NCBI RefSeq assembly: GCF_004000745.1
Contig: NZ_BILV01000051.1
Span: 1-47,896, forward strand
DNA: 47,896 nt
Direction: 5' to 3'
From: Paenibacillus barengoltzii NBRC 101215
GTDB taxonomy: Bacteria > Bacillota > Bacilli > Paenibacillales > Paenibacillaceae
Shown: piece after piece, positions 1 through 8,087 of the stretch
Position numbering within the stretch: the first letter of the stretch is position 1
How the letters are laid out: every line of letters begins with the position of its first letter
The notes under the pieces: model-generated
What the model saw: the letters and a program-made list of their open reading frames with translations, nothing else
Database searches by the model: none
What the model was told of the DNA's origin: nothing
Program-made: the position numbers and the translations under genes

Positions 1-66
1 CTGGGTAACAAAATTACGTGAGTGAACCATTATCCTTCGGTAACATTTTTATATGAGTTGACACGG
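1..66 (-). mobile_element. Insertion-sequence end, left copy of the 66-bp terminal inverted repeat
   Basis: The first 66 bases are the reverse complement of 47641-47706 with two mismatches (64/66). The block contains GTGAGTGAACC and TCCTTCGGTAACATTT, and both strings recur at 47854-47888 just upstream of a transposase start, so the block is one end of an IS. The rest of this copy would lie to the left of base 1. The IS end stops only about 13 bp past the glycosyltransferase stop codon, so insertion was just 3' of that gene. The family is not certain; the transposase start at the other end resembles DDE/integrase-type transposases. Confidence 0.75.
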
Positions 67-79
67 ATCCGTTCGCAAA

Positions 80-1321
80 TTAACTCACCTTGTTGCTTTG
101 GACTTCTTCGAGGCGAACCACCCGCGTATGCTGCGTATGGCTCCATTGCTTGTTGTTCTGGGTGAAGAACGCATAGAACGTGATTGGCCACCAGGAAATC
201 AGGTAAATCGGGAACAGAACCAAGTAAGCGTAGACCTTCTTCGATTTAACCTTCTCCAGGAACATCGCCATCAAGAAAATAAACACGTTCGCGACAATCG
301 CCACATACGACACCCACATCGGCAGGTAGCCATACAACGTTTTAACATGCGGTTCTTGCATTAACGATTGGTCAACCCAAATAAACGCCGTAAGCAGGAA
401 CGTCAATAACACGATGTACACGTTGGCCCCGTAAAGCGCCATGTCCAGCTTCACCATGTTCCGCTCCTTGATACTCTTCCACAACAGCGGGAAGAAATAG
501 CGGCGAGCGACAGTGAAGTGACCTTGCATCCAACGCAGACGTTGGCGTGCCGACGCTTTGAACGTCAATGGCTTCTCATCGAACAGCTTCGCGTCGTAGT
601 TAAACACCGGATACACTCCGCGTTCAACGCAACGCATCGTAAATTCAAGGTCTTCTACCAAGCTTGTAGCGCCCCAGCCGATTTCTTTCAACAGCTCGGT
701 TTCAAAGCACATTCCTGTGCCGCCAAGGAAGTTCGCCATCTTCAGGTTCGTCCGGGACAACTGCCACAGGCGGTTACAATACCAGTACGAAATCCCGTAA
801 GAAGCGGTAATCCAGGAATCCTCCGGATTCTTCGTATCGATATAGCCTTGGATGACCCGCGCGCCGGCGCATAGATCGTTGTTCATTTCCCGCAGGAAAT
901 CCGGATGCACCAAATTGTCGGCATCGAACATCACAACGGCGTCGTATTGACGCGGCATCTTCCACAGCTGTTTCAGCATCCATTCGATCGCATAACCTTT
1001 CCCTCGCAAGTTCGGGTTGGTCCGAACGCAAGCGTTCATCCCGTGGCTGCGAACGATATTTGCGGTATTATCGCTGCAGTTATCACAAATGACAAACACG
1101 TCGTATAATTCTTTCGGATAGTTGAGCTGCTTCAAATTCTCCATCAAAGCCCCAACGACTTTTTCCTCGTTATGCGCTGCGACCAGCACCGCAAAGGATT
1201 TGTTCGGTTCGTATTGCACTTTGTTCTTCTTTCTGTACATGCCAAATAAAGCCAAACCAAATTGATACACCCCAACCACTGCCAGGACGACCTGCAGTGA
1301 AATCAAGATGACATCCAACAT
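80..1321 (-). CDS. Membrane-bound family 2 glycosyltransferase
   Basis: A 413-aa processive-type GT2 enzyme that would transfer a sugar from a nucleotide donor at the inner face of the membrane. An N-terminal membrane segment (about residues 3-28) precedes a GT-A domain with VAAHNEE near 48, the DAD nucleotide/metal motif at 133-135, a catalytic ED pair at 223-224 and the QRLRW motif at 260-264. Three to four membrane segments follow (about 290-390). This is the architecture of PgaC/IcaA, hyaluronan synthase and related enzymes, but the product cannot be read from the sequence. The start is supported by AAGGGGGC about 8 nt upstream. It is transcribed alone, away from the PAP2/glycosyltransferase pair. 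The C-terminus looks complete although an IS end lies immediately downstream. Confidence 0.88.
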   Translation of the reverse strand: MLDVILISLQVVLAVVGVYQFGLALFGMYRKKNKVQYEPNKSFAVLVAAHNEEKVVGALMENLKQLNYPKELYDVFVICDNCSDNTANIVRSHGMNACVRTNPNLRGKGYAIEWMLKQLWKMPRQYDAVVMFDADNLVHPDFLREMNNDLCAGARVIQGYIDTKNPEDSWITASYGISYWYCNRLWQLSRTNLKMANFLGGTGMCFETELLKEIGWGATSLVEDLEFTMRCVERGVYPVFNYDAKLFDEKPLTFKASARQRLRWMQGHFTVARRYFFPLLWKSIKERNMVKLDMALYGANVYIVLLTFLLTAFIWVDQSLMQEPHVKTLYGYLPMWVSYVAIVANVFIFLMAMFLEKVKSKKVYAYLVLFPIYLISWWPITFYAFFTQNNKQWSHTQHTRVVRLEEVQSNKVS

Positions 1322-1941
1322 GATTTCTTGCCCCCTTTTTACCCCGATGTCTTTTTTTATCTTTCGGAGCTTTTGATTGTAATGACCCTTTCTTTCTTGT
1401 CTTGCTCTTTCTTTCTAGATCTTTCTTTGAATTTGTCGCCGGCTCTTTTTTCAAACCAAATACGATTTTCCACAACTTGACGTCGTTTGTCAAAGTAACT
1501 GTAGCCCCCATGCTGCGCAAAAAACTGGAAGACTGGTGGATTTTGGCATACAGGGGCCCCCGCAACCTGCTTTCAGGTACGGTTACATCCTATTTTCATC
1601 ACTTTTGGCAATTTTTATTTCTTTTTTTATTTTTTTTATTGCACGGCTGGACAACTTATTGGCGTTACATTTACATAAACGAACTTGCTTGGCAAAAAGT
1701 TAACAAATCTGCACCCTTTTTTTAAACAGATCTGTTATGATTTGAATCATTGTAAAAGTGCGAAGAACGAAATGTCAAAAAAAGAGCACGGCTACAGCGC
1801 AAAAAAACGTCCTTGAAAAGGCCATGGATTAAAAATATGATAAGTCTAACTTCAAAATGCCATGCTATTTGAAAAGAGCAGCCACGGGACAGGCAGTTTC
1901 CGAGGGCTAGAACGCGGCCAACCATCATGCGGAGGGATATT
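1322..1941. other. AT-rich divergent intergenic region without a convincing gene
   Basis: About 620 bp separates the divergent glycosyltransferase and PAP2 genes. It contains long pyrimidine tracts (1610-1640) and a perfect 12-bp palindrome AACAGATCTGTT at 1725-1736. It must hold both promoters, but no -35/-10 pair with good spacing was convincing on either strand. Open frames here have poor composition and no recognisable domain. Confidence 0.5.
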
Positions 1942-2469
1942 ATGACTCGTTTATTCCATAAGCTTCAACAACTCGACCGACAGCTCTTTGTAGGAATCAA
2001 CGGCCGCCTGCACCGCAGTTTTCTGAATTTTTGGCTGTATCATTTAACTCATTTAGGGGGAGCTTGGTTCACCATCCTTTCGTCCTTGTTCATCTGGCTT
2101 GCGGCTCCGCAGCCATGGAGCAAAATCGGCTTGCAATCCTGCGTCGCGCTCGCGATCAGTCATCTTCCCGTCGCACTCGTCAAAAAAACCTACCCGCGTC
2201 TTCGGCCCTACTTAACGCTGCCGGGAACCAATACGTTCCGGAATCCGCTGACGGACCACTCGTTTCCGTCCGGGCATACGACGGCCATTTTTTCCATTAC
2301 GGTTCCGTTTATGGCCGCGGTTCCAAGCTTGATTCTGGTGCTGCTCCCCATCGCGTTGATCGTGGCAGTTTCGCGTATTTATTTAGGCCTGCATTACCCT
2401 TCAGACACTCTTGCCGGAGCGGTCATCGGCTCCTCAGTAGCGCTTGGAACGGTTGCATTATGGGCTTAA
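1942..2469 (+). CDS. PAP2-family lipid phosphatase (undecaprenyl- or phosphatidylglycerol-phosphate type)
   Basis: A 175-aa integral membrane acid phosphatase of the PAP2 superfamily, which removes phosphate from a lipid phosphate or pyrophosphate at the outer face of the membrane. The three signature motifs are present: KKTYPRLRP, PSGHT and SRIYLGLHYPSD, giving the catalytic histidines and arginines. About five to six membrane helices surround them. An in-frame ATG exists 15 nt upstream (1927), but GGAGGG at 1931-1936 lies between the two and is placed correctly for 1942. A processive lipid glycosyltransferase gene follows 41 nt downstream in the same direction, so the pair may work in lipid-carrier recycling or glycolipid/lipoteichoic-acid metabolism; that link is inference. 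Confidence 0.85.
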   Translation: MTRLFHKLQQLDRQLFVGINGRLHRSFLNFWLYHLTHLGGAWFTILSSLFIWLAAPQPWSKIGLQSCVALAISHLPVALVKKTYPRLRPYLTLPGTNTFRNPLTDHSFPSGHTTAIFSITVPFMAAVPSLILVLLPIALIVAVSRIYLGLHYPSDTLAGAVIGSSVALGTVALWA

Positions 2470-2510
2470 AGGGGATATTGTAGACAATAGGAAAACCTTG
2501 CAGGAATAAG

Positions 2511-3659
2511 GTGAAACCAGTGCAAAAACAGAGAGTCTTACTTTTATCCGAGGGGTTTGGAGCCGGTCACACGCAAGCGGCCTACGCGCTCTCCAGCAGT
2601 TTACGAAAGATTGCGCCAAACATACAGACGAAAGTCCTAGAGCTGGGCAGTTTTTTGAACCCTAGGGTGGCGCCGATCATCATCACCGCTTACAAGAAAA
2701 CGGTGTCCTCGCAGCCTCGGCTTGTCCGTATGATGTATCGCAGCAACTACAAGAAATCTTTAAACCGATTGACGACGATGGCTCTTCATCGGATTTTTTA
2801 TACGCGTACAATTCAAATTATCCGTCAGCTTCATCCCGACGTGATCGTCTGCACCCATCCGATCCCCAGCGCGGTGATTTCCCGCCTGAAACGGCTGGGT
2901 ATGTTGGACGTGCCGCTCTGTACCGTCATTACCGATTATGATGTGCACGGAGCTTGGGTGAGCCGGGAAGTGAATTGTTATCTCGTGTCCACCGACCAGG
3001 TGCAGAAGAAACTGATGGAACGGGGCGTAGACAAAAGCAAAATCCTGATTACCGGCATCCCGATCCATCCGAATTTCTGGGAGCGCCATCGGAAGGAAGA
3101 TATCCGCCTGCAATTCCATCTGAAGGATATGCCTACCGTACTGGTCATGGGCGGAGGTTGGGGCTTCATGAAGGACGAGGCGGTCAATGCCCTGCTCGCC
3201 TCTTATCGCGAGAAAATTCAAGTCATTTTCTGTCTGGGCAGCAACGAGAAGTCGTTGGAGAAAATGCAAAAGGATCCCCGATTCATTCATCCCAACATCC
3301 ATCTGCTCGGGTTCACGAAGGAAATTGACAAGCTGATGGAAGTGTCCGATTTGCTGATCACCAAGCCGGGCGGCATGACCTGCTCGGAGGGGCTGGCCAA
3401 AGGCATCCCGATGCTGTTCCACCAGCCGCTTCCCGGCCAGGAGGAGGAAAATTCGCATTATTTTGCCCAGCAAGGTTGGGGAACCCCGATGAAATCGCTG
3501 GACGATATTACCGATTGGATCAAACGGTTGACCGAGCAATACGACGAAGTCGTGCGGAAACGGGAAGAGGTCTTGAACCATATCGCCAAATTCCGGCCGA
3601 TGCAAAGTGCTCAAGCTATCATTGATTTACTTGGGAATACGAATTTCATCCGAAAATAA
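2511..3659 (+). CDS. MGDG synthase/UgtP-family glycosyltransferase (GT28)
   Basis: A 382-aa GT-B enzyme like diacylglycerol beta-glucosyltransferase UgtP and plant MGDG synthase; such enzymes put sugars on diacylglycerol to make glycolipids and the lipoteichoic-acid anchor. The N-terminal half has the acceptor-side motif GFGAGHTQAA near residue 15. The C-terminal half has VMGGGWGF and the donor-binding LITKPGGMTCSE, followed by PLPGQEEEN, as in the family. The start is either GTG 2511 or the in-frame GTG 2520: AAGGTG at 2508-2513 fits the later start, AGGA at 2502 the earlier. It is probably co-transcribed with the PAP2 gene, and a terminator follows directly. Acceptor and sugar are not determinable here. 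Confidence 0.85.
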   Translation: MKPVQKQRVLLLSEGFGAGHTQAAYALSSSLRKIAPNIQTKVLELGSFLNPRVAPIIITAYKKTVSSQPRLVRMMYRSNYKKSLNRLTTMALHRIFYTRTIQIIRQLHPDVIVCTHPIPSAVISRLKRLGMLDVPLCTVITDYDVHGAWVSREVNCYLVSTDQVQKKLMERGVDKSKILITGIPIHPNFWERHRKEDIRLQFHLKDMPTVLVMGGGWGFMKDEAVNALLASYREKIQVIFCLGSNEKSLEKMQKDPRFIHPNIHLLGFTKEIDKLMEVSDLLITKPGGMTCSEGLAKGIPMLFHQPLPGQEEENSHYFAQQGWGTPMKSLDDITDWIKRLTEQYDEVVRKREEVLNHIAKFRPMQSAQAIIDLLGNTNFIRK

Positions 3660-3662
3660 ACC

Positions 3663-3712
3663 GAAACCTAGGTGGCTCGACAACAAGATCCCCCTAGGTT
3701 TCTTTTTGATTT
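3663..3712 (+). terminator. Intrinsic terminator after the glycosyltransferase gene
   Basis: A perfect 10-bp stem, GAAACCTAGG (3663-3672) with CCTAGGTTTC (3693-3702), is followed by a T-rich tract. It sits 4 nt after the stop codon. Confidence 0.85.
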
Positions 3713-3776
3713 TTTGTTTTTACTTATTTTTCCTTGTGTGTTAATATTAACTCGTTCAACTCATTTCCCCCACCGG

Positions 3777-3931
3777 ATGGGTTTGGATAAAGACTACTAT
3801 CCCCCCCTGGCAGTGCTTTTATTTCTGATCATGCCTTTGGTCCCCAGTTAGAAGGGAAATGGTCCCTTAAATTTGATACGGATGACGGGTCACCCGCTTC
3901 CTTGGAGATTAGCGTACTGGTCAAGCCGTAA
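3777..3931 (+). pseudogene. Possible frameshifted small ORF
   Basis: An ATG at 3777 opens a 24-codon frame beginning MGLDKDYYPP and ending at 3851. A second frame running to a stop at 3929-3931 encodes protein-like sequence (GKWSLKFDTDDGSPASLEIS). The frames meet at a run of seven C (3801-3807); one extra C would join them into a single product of about 50 aa. No family is recognised and no good ribosome-binding site precedes the ATG. It may be a remnant or chance. Confidence 0.25.
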
Positions 3932-3950
3932 AGAAACGTCTATCCATCTA

Positions 3951-3986
3951 AAAAAACAGCCAACTCTCGATTCGAGCTGGCTGTTT
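3951..3986. terminator. Bidirectional terminator 3' of trmB
   Basis: AAAACAGCCA pairs with TGGCTGTTTT around an inner stem CTC/GAG. It has an A tract on one side and a T tract on the other, so it works for transcripts from both directions. It lies about 20 nt beyond the trmB stop. Confidence 0.8.
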
Positions 3987-4006
3987 TTGAACTTCATAAG
4001 CAACGG

Positions 4007-4717
4007 TTATTTAAACATATCCATCTTCCGCTCATGATAACGCTGCAAGGCCGCTTCGCCAACCATCACCTCGCAGCGGTAGATCGGCATGCCTTGTCCC
4101 ACAAATTTGCTTTCGTATTCGGTCATGACATGAGCTTCATTAATCCCGCCTTCATGCAGGCTCAGCGAAATGTCGCTCATCTGCAGTCCAACCGCGGCAA
4201 AGGCATTCAGCGAAAATTCAAACAGTACGCGGGAGTCGGTCTTGAAGTGAATCTCGCCATTTTCGTTCAGGAGCTGACGATATTTCTCCAAAAACCGCGG
4301 GTGCGTCAAGCGCCGGCGCCAATGCTTCTTCTTCGGCCACGGATCGCTGAAATTCAAATAAATGCGCTCCACTTCCCCCGGTGCAAAAAAGTCCTCGATC
4401 ATTTCAATGTTACCCAGCGCCAGACGAACGGTTTTCGGCTGCAGTCCACCCTGTTCGTCCCATTTCGCGCGAACCTTCTCGCTCGCCCGGCGAATCAACT
4501 CATCATACATGTCCATGCCGATGAAGTTTACGTCCGGATATTTTACACTCATGCCGCTAATAAACTGCCCCTTGCCCATGCCTAGCTCGATGTGGATCGG
4601 ACGGCCGTTGCCGAACACCTCCGCCCAACGTCCTTTATATTCCCGGGGATTCAGCACAACCAGATCCTGCTGCTGTTCCAAATGCTCCCGTATTCCTTTT
4701 CTGCCGCGTAAACGCAT
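4007..4717 (-). CDS. trmB: tRNA (guanine-N7-)-methyltransferase TrmB
   Basis: A 236-aa SAM-dependent enzyme that methylates N7 of G46 in the tRNA variable loop. Family features are HIELGMGKGQFI (SAM loop near residue 53), NFIGMDMYDE, the NFSDPWPKKKHWRRRLTHP signature and TDSRVLFEFS; the tail ends in YHERKMDMFK. A much longer upstream extension is open, but GGAGG sits 7 nt before the ATG at 4717 and the first residues MRLRGRKG match the family N-terminus, so the short start is used. It is monocistronic, divergent from ytqA, and ends at a bidirectional terminator. Confidence 0.95.
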   Translation of the reverse strand: MRLRGRKGIREHLEQQQDLVVLNPREYKGRWAEVFGNGRPIHIELGMGKGQFISGMSVKYPDVNFIGMDMYDELIRRASEKVRAKWDEQGGLQPKTVRLALGNIEMIEDFFAPGEVERIYLNFSDPWPKKKHWRRRLTHPRFLEKYRQLLNENGEIHFKTDSRVLFEFSLNAFAAVGLQMSDISLSLHEGGINEAHVMTEYESKFVGQGMPIYRCEVMVGEAALQRYHERKMDMFK

Positions 4718-4755
4718 GTTATTCCTCCGCTTTCTTGGTATCCATTCCTTGCAAT

Positions 4756-4784
4756 ATTGTGCCGAAGTTTGTTGCAAATGTAAA
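4756..4784 (-). promoter_or_regulatory. Candidate sigma-A promoter of trmB, in the 334-bp trmB/ytqA intergenic stretch
   Basis: On the minus strand, TTTACA (plus 4779-4784) is followed after 17 nt by CACAAT (plus 4756-4761), about 40 nt before the trmB start. The rest of the intergenic stretch to 5051 holds no gene I recognise; GATACAAT near 4966-4973 could be the -10 of ytqA, but its -35 is unclear. Confidence 0.4.
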
Positions 4785-5051
4785 GCATGCAATGAAAAAG
4801 GAACCAACCGTTCGCCGGGGAGACGAGACGAGTGATTCCCTTTTCGATATATTTTGGAATTGGGGTCCAACGAAATTGATATTCTCAAAATAACATATTT
4901 CACTACTCTGCCGCAAGGAAACAGGCAAGCAGCATTCCCCTTTTCGCGTGAAATTTGATACAATAAATCCAGTGGAAGCGGCGTACGGACGGGGCTTTCG
5001 CCGTTGTATAAATATGCAAAAAATTTTTTGTGACAAAATGAAGGAGCCGCA

Positions 5052-6005
5052 ATGAGTACACTGATGACGGACACCCCTGCTTTGTGGGGAGACAAAAGAT
5101 TTCATACCTGGAATTTCGAGATGCGCCAAGAGTTTGGGGACAAGGTTTTTAAAGTGATGCTGGATGCCGGATTCACTTGCCCCAACCGCGATGGCACGAT
5201 TGCCAAGGGCGGTTGCACGTTCTGCAGCGCCCGGGGATCGGGCGATTTTGCCGGAAGCCGCCGGGACGATCTGGTGACGCAATTTGCCACGATCCGCGAC
5301 CGGCAGCATCTGAAGTGGCCGCATGCGAAATATATTGGATATTTTCAGGCTTATACGAATACTTATGCGCCGGTGGAGGTGCTTCGTGAATATTACGAGG
5401 CGATCCTGGAGCAGCCGGGCGTCGTCGGGTTATCTATCGCCACGAGACCGGATTGCCTGCCAGACGATGTCGTGGATTATTTGGGTGAGCTCAATGAGCG
5501 TACCTACCTCTGGGTTGAAATGGGATTGCAAACGATCCATGAGTCGACGTCCACGCTGATCAACCGGGCGCACGATACGCAATGCTACCTCGATGCGGTA
5601 GAGAAGCTGCGCGCACGCGGCATCCGGGTGTGCACGCATATTATTTACGGCCTGCCGCAGGAAACGCATGAAATGATGCTGGAGACCGGCCGCGCTGTAG
5701 CCAACATGGATGTGCAGGGCATCAAGATCCACCTGCTCCATCTGATGCGCAAGACGCCGATGGTGAAGCAGTACGAGGCAGGGTTGCTGCGTTTCCTGGA
5801 ACAGGACGAATACGTCAAACTGATCGTGGACACGCTGGAATTTCTGCCTCCAGAGATGATCGTGCATCGGCTGACCGGCGACGCGCCGCGCGACCTGCTG
5901 ATCGGACCGATGTGGAGCCTCAAAAAATGGGAAGTGCTTAATGCCATCGACGCGGAGCTGAAGCGCCGCGATTCCTGGCAGGGCAAATACTGGAGAGGAC
6001 GTTGA
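5052..6005 (+). CDS. ytqA: YtqA/YhcC-type radical SAM protein (TIGR01212 family)
   Basis: A 317-aa radical SAM enzyme. The 4Fe-4S motif is at residues 43-58 in the family's spaced form: Cys43 in FTCPNRDGT, then a CTFC pair at 55-58. GYFQAYTNTYAP, SIATRPDCLPDD and GLQTIHESTS follow, all typical of the YtqA/YhcC family. The protein is followed after 6 nt by the ytqB/mnmM homologue, as in Bacillus. YtqB is reported to be the MnmM methyltransferase of mnm5(s2)U34 formation in tRNA, and YtqA has been tied to the step before it (name MnmL, from memory). Role: wobble-uridine side-chain processing, inferred from family and neighbour. GAAGGAG precedes the ATG at good spacing. Confidence 0.9.
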   Translation: MSTLMTDTPALWGDKRFHTWNFEMRQEFGDKVFKVMLDAGFTCPNRDGTIAKGGCTFCSARGSGDFAGSRRDDLVTQFATIRDRQHLKWPHAKYIGYFQAYTNTYAPVEVLREYYEAILEQPGVVGLSIATRPDCLPDDVVDYLGELNERTYLWVEMGLQTIHESTSTLINRAHDTQCYLDAVEKLRARGIRVCTHIIYGLPQETHEMMLETGRAVANMDVQGIKIHLLHLMRKTPMVKQYEAGLLRFLEQDEYVKLIVDTLEFLPPEMIVHRLTGDAPRDLLIGPMWSLKKWEVLNAIDAELKRRDSWQGKYWRGR

Positions 6006-6011
6006 GAACGT

Positions 6012-6608
6012 ATGGGCTTCCTCTCTGTATTAAGCTTCGCGCATAAACTCGCCGGTGAACGGCTGAGGCTTGGCGACGCGGCCGTCGATGCCACTGCGGG
6101 GACCGGCGCGGACACGCTGTTTCTGGCCAAGGCCTGCGGTCCGAAGGGGCGAGTGTTCGCCTTCGATATCCAGCCGCAGGCGCTGGCGCTCACGCAGGCT
6201 CGACTGGACAAGGAGTCAGCGGATACCCTCGCCGACGTTACCCTGCTCCAGGCGAGCCACGCGGACATGGCGGCCGTGCTGCCAACGGACGTGCACGGGC
6301 GGCTCGGCGCCGTGATGTTCAACCTCGGCTATTTACCAGCCGAGGGCGCCGACCCGGCGCTGATCACACAGCCGGACAGCACGCTGCCCGCCTTGGCGGC
6401 CGCACTGGGCCTGCTGCGGCCTCGCGGGATCTTGACGGCTGTCCTCTACCCCGGCCATCCCGGCGGCGACGCCGAAGCGGCGGCGGTAGAAGCCTGGGCG
6501 GCCGCACTGCCCGCCTCTGCCGGGCAAGCGATCCTGTACCGGCAGCCGCAAAGGCCGGCTGCTCCGTATTTGATCGCTATTGAGAAGAAATCAACCAATT
6601 CCATTTAA
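6012..6608 (+). CDS. mnmM: MnmM/YtqB-type tRNA wobble-uridine methyltransferase
   Basis: A 198-aa class I SAM methyltransferase of the family formerly labelled rRNA methylase (YtqB). DATAGTGADTLFLA is the SAM-binding motif I, FDIQPQAL motif II and MFNLGYLP the family's motif IV. YtqB from Bacillus has been reported as MnmM, which methylates the 5-aminomethyl group to complete mnm5(s2)U34. The gene begins 6 nt after the ytqA stop, with AGAGGAC as ribosome-binding site, so the two are translated from one message. This gene is GC-rich and alanine-rich relative to its neighbours, which may be drift in the poorly conserved C-terminal half. Confidence 0.88.
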   Translation: MGFLSVLSFAHKLAGERLRLGDAAVDATAGTGADTLFLAKACGPKGRVFAFDIQPQALALTQARLDKESADTLADVTLLQASHADMAAVLPTDVHGRLGAVMFNLGYLPAEGADPALITQPDSTLPALAAALGLLRPRGILTAVLYPGHPGGDAEAAAVEAWAAALPASAGQAILYRQPQRPAAPYLIAIEKKSTNSI

Positions 6609-6624
6609 ACTGGGGGTCATCGGT

Positions 6625-7023
6625 ATGGGCATTCGCAAAATCGAGCATGTCGGAATTCGCGTCTCGGCGCTGGAGGATTCCATCGAGTTTTATGAACGGG
6701 TCATCGGCATGAAGCTGTTATCTACGATCGGTGAGGTGGGAGATCCGCTGCGCCTGGCTTTCCTCACCTTCCCGGGTCAGGAATCCGTTGAGGTCGAGTT
6801 GATTAATCTCCCTGAAGGAGAAGAGCTGCCAAATGAGGGCAAAGTACATCATATCGCCTTTACCGCTAGTGATATCGAAGAGGAATATAGCCGGATTTCC
6901 AAATTAGGCTTGTCCGGCCTTGATCCGGAAATCCGCAGTCTGCCAAACGGCAGTCGTTTCTTCTTCTTTAACGGACCGGACGGCGAACGGATCGAATTTT
7001 TCCAGCCTGCGTTTCTCGCTTGA
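6625..7023 (+). CDS. VOC-family (glyoxalase/dioxygenase fold) protein
   Basis: A 132-aa protein with two beta-alpha-beta-beta-beta modules. Likely metal ligands follow the glyoxalase I pattern: His8 in IEHVGIRV, a Glu in VEVELI, a His in VHHIAF and a Glu in RIEFF. It is close in type to lactoylglutathione lyase or methylmalonyl-CoA epimerase-like proteins, but the substrate is not evident. An upstream in-frame extension overlaps mnmM; the ATG at 6625 is preferred because TGGGGG lies 8 nt before it and the family motif starts right after it. It is probably in one operon with ytqA and mnmM. Confidence 0.8.
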   Translation: MGIRKIEHVGIRVSALEDSIEFYERVIGMKLLSTIGEVGDPLRLAFLTFPGQESVEVELINLPEGEELPNEGKVHHIAFTASDIEEEYSRISKLGLSGLDPEIRSLPNGSRFFFFNGPDGERIEFFQPAFLA

Positions 7024-7059
7024 GGTCTTCCCATAAATTCATGGAAAGAAGGGCTGCGC

Positions 7060-8007
7060 TTGAAAGAGCATACGTTTACGTTCGACAATGACACAGGTCA
7101 CGGCGTCTTCGTGTATCGCTGGACCGCCAAAGATACCGCTGCTCCGCCGCGCGGGGTGTTGCAAATCGCCCATGGAATGGCAGAAACGGCCAAGCGCTAT
7201 GAGCGCCTGGCCCGATTGCTGACTGCCCACGGCTTTGTTGTCTACGCGAACGATCACCGCGGGCACGGGCGCACGGCTGGAAGTCCCGAGGAATTAGGCT
7301 GGCCGGGCAAACAGGGGTTTACCGGCATGGCAGAAGATATGATCCAGCTTACGAAGATCATCCGTCAGGAGCATCCCGAACTCCCCTTGTTTCTGCTCGG
7401 CCATAGCATGGGCTCCTTTCTAACGCAGAAGGTTATGTACCTAGCCCCGGAGCCTTACACCGGATTTATTCTCTCAGGAACAAATGGCCCCCGGGGACTG
7501 CTGGGCTTGGGACGAAGCCTCGCACGCCTGCAAAGCCTGCTGCAAGGCGAGATGCATCCCAGCCTGCTGATGAACGCCGTGACCTTCGGGAGCTTTAACC
7601 GTAACTTCCTCCCGGCGCGGACGCCCTTTGACTGGCTTTCCCGGGACGAGGCCGAGGTGGACAAATACATCGCTGACCCGCACTGCGGCTTCTTGTGCAG
7701 TGCCGGCTTCTTTTACGGATTCTTTGGCCTGCTGCAGGAGATTCATCGCCCGGAGAAGATGCGTTCCATCCCGAAGGATAAGCCGGTTTATATCTTCGGC
7801 GGCGATCTCGATCCGGTCGGCCTCAACGGCGCTGGTGTCCGACGTCTCGCCGGACTGTACCATCAGCTGGGCCTCGAAGACGTTGAGGTGCGGCTGTATC
7901 CCGGCGGCCGTCATGAAATGCTGAATGAAATCAACCGCGACGAAGTAATGTCGCATCTGTTGAATTGGATCGAAAGGCATATGCCGCCCGTATCAGCGGA
8001 TGCCTAG
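7060..8007 (+). CDS. Alpha/beta hydrolase, monoacylglycerol lipase/lysophospholipase type
   Basis: A 315-aa serine hydrolase of the lysophospholipase-like (Hydrolase_4) group. The nucleophile elbow is GHSMGS, the acid is likely the Asp in GGDLDPVG and the base the His in GGRHEMLNE. HGMAETAKRYERLA and NDHRGHGRT are typical oxyanion-side and lid-side motifs. No signal peptide, so cytoplasmic. The start is TTG at 7060 preceded by AAGAAGGGC. It lies 36 nt after the VOC gene and is the last gene before a strong terminator, so it likely closes the ytqA operon. The lipid substrate is inferred from family only. Confidence 0.85.
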   Translation: MKEHTFTFDNDTGHGVFVYRWTAKDTAAPPRGVLQIAHGMAETAKRYERLARLLTAHGFVVYANDHRGHGRTAGSPEELGWPGKQGFTGMAEDMIQLTKIIRQEHPELPLFLLGHSMGSFLTQKVMYLAPEPYTGFILSGTNGPRGLLGLGRSLARLQSLLQGEMHPSLLMNAVTFGSFNRNFLPARTPFDWLSRDEAEVDKYIADPHCGFLCSAGFFYGFFGLLQEIHRPEKMRSIPKDKPVYIFGGDLDPVGLNGAGVRRLAGLYHQLGLEDVEVRLYPGGRHEMLNEINRDEVMSHLLNWIERHMPPVSADA

Positions 8008-8018
8008 TAATAAATGAA

Positions 8019-8076
8019 GCGAGCCTGCGGAATCGGCACTTTCAGAAGAAGGGGCTGGTTAGCAGGCTCGCCTTTT
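8019..8076 (+). terminator. Intrinsic terminator of the ytqA-hydrolase operon
   Basis: GCGAGCCTGC (8019-8028) pairs perfectly with GCAGGCTCGC (8062-8071) across a long loop and is followed by CTTTTT. Confidence 0.8.
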
Positions 8077-8087
8077 TCGTAATGGAC

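Noticed and set aside
1402..1725. 107-codon open frame in the divergent region
   Set aside because: Phe/Leu-rich translation of a pyrimidine tract, without ribosome-binding site or known motif.
2760..3614. 284-codon open frame on the minus strand opposite the GT28 gene
   Set aside because: It is antisense to a gene with clear family motifs, and has no domain or ribosome-binding site.
4718..5095. Long N-terminal extension of trmB (open frame to 5095)
   Set aside because: It overlaps the ytqA start, has no family similarity, and GGAGG plus the conserved N-terminus place the start at 4717.
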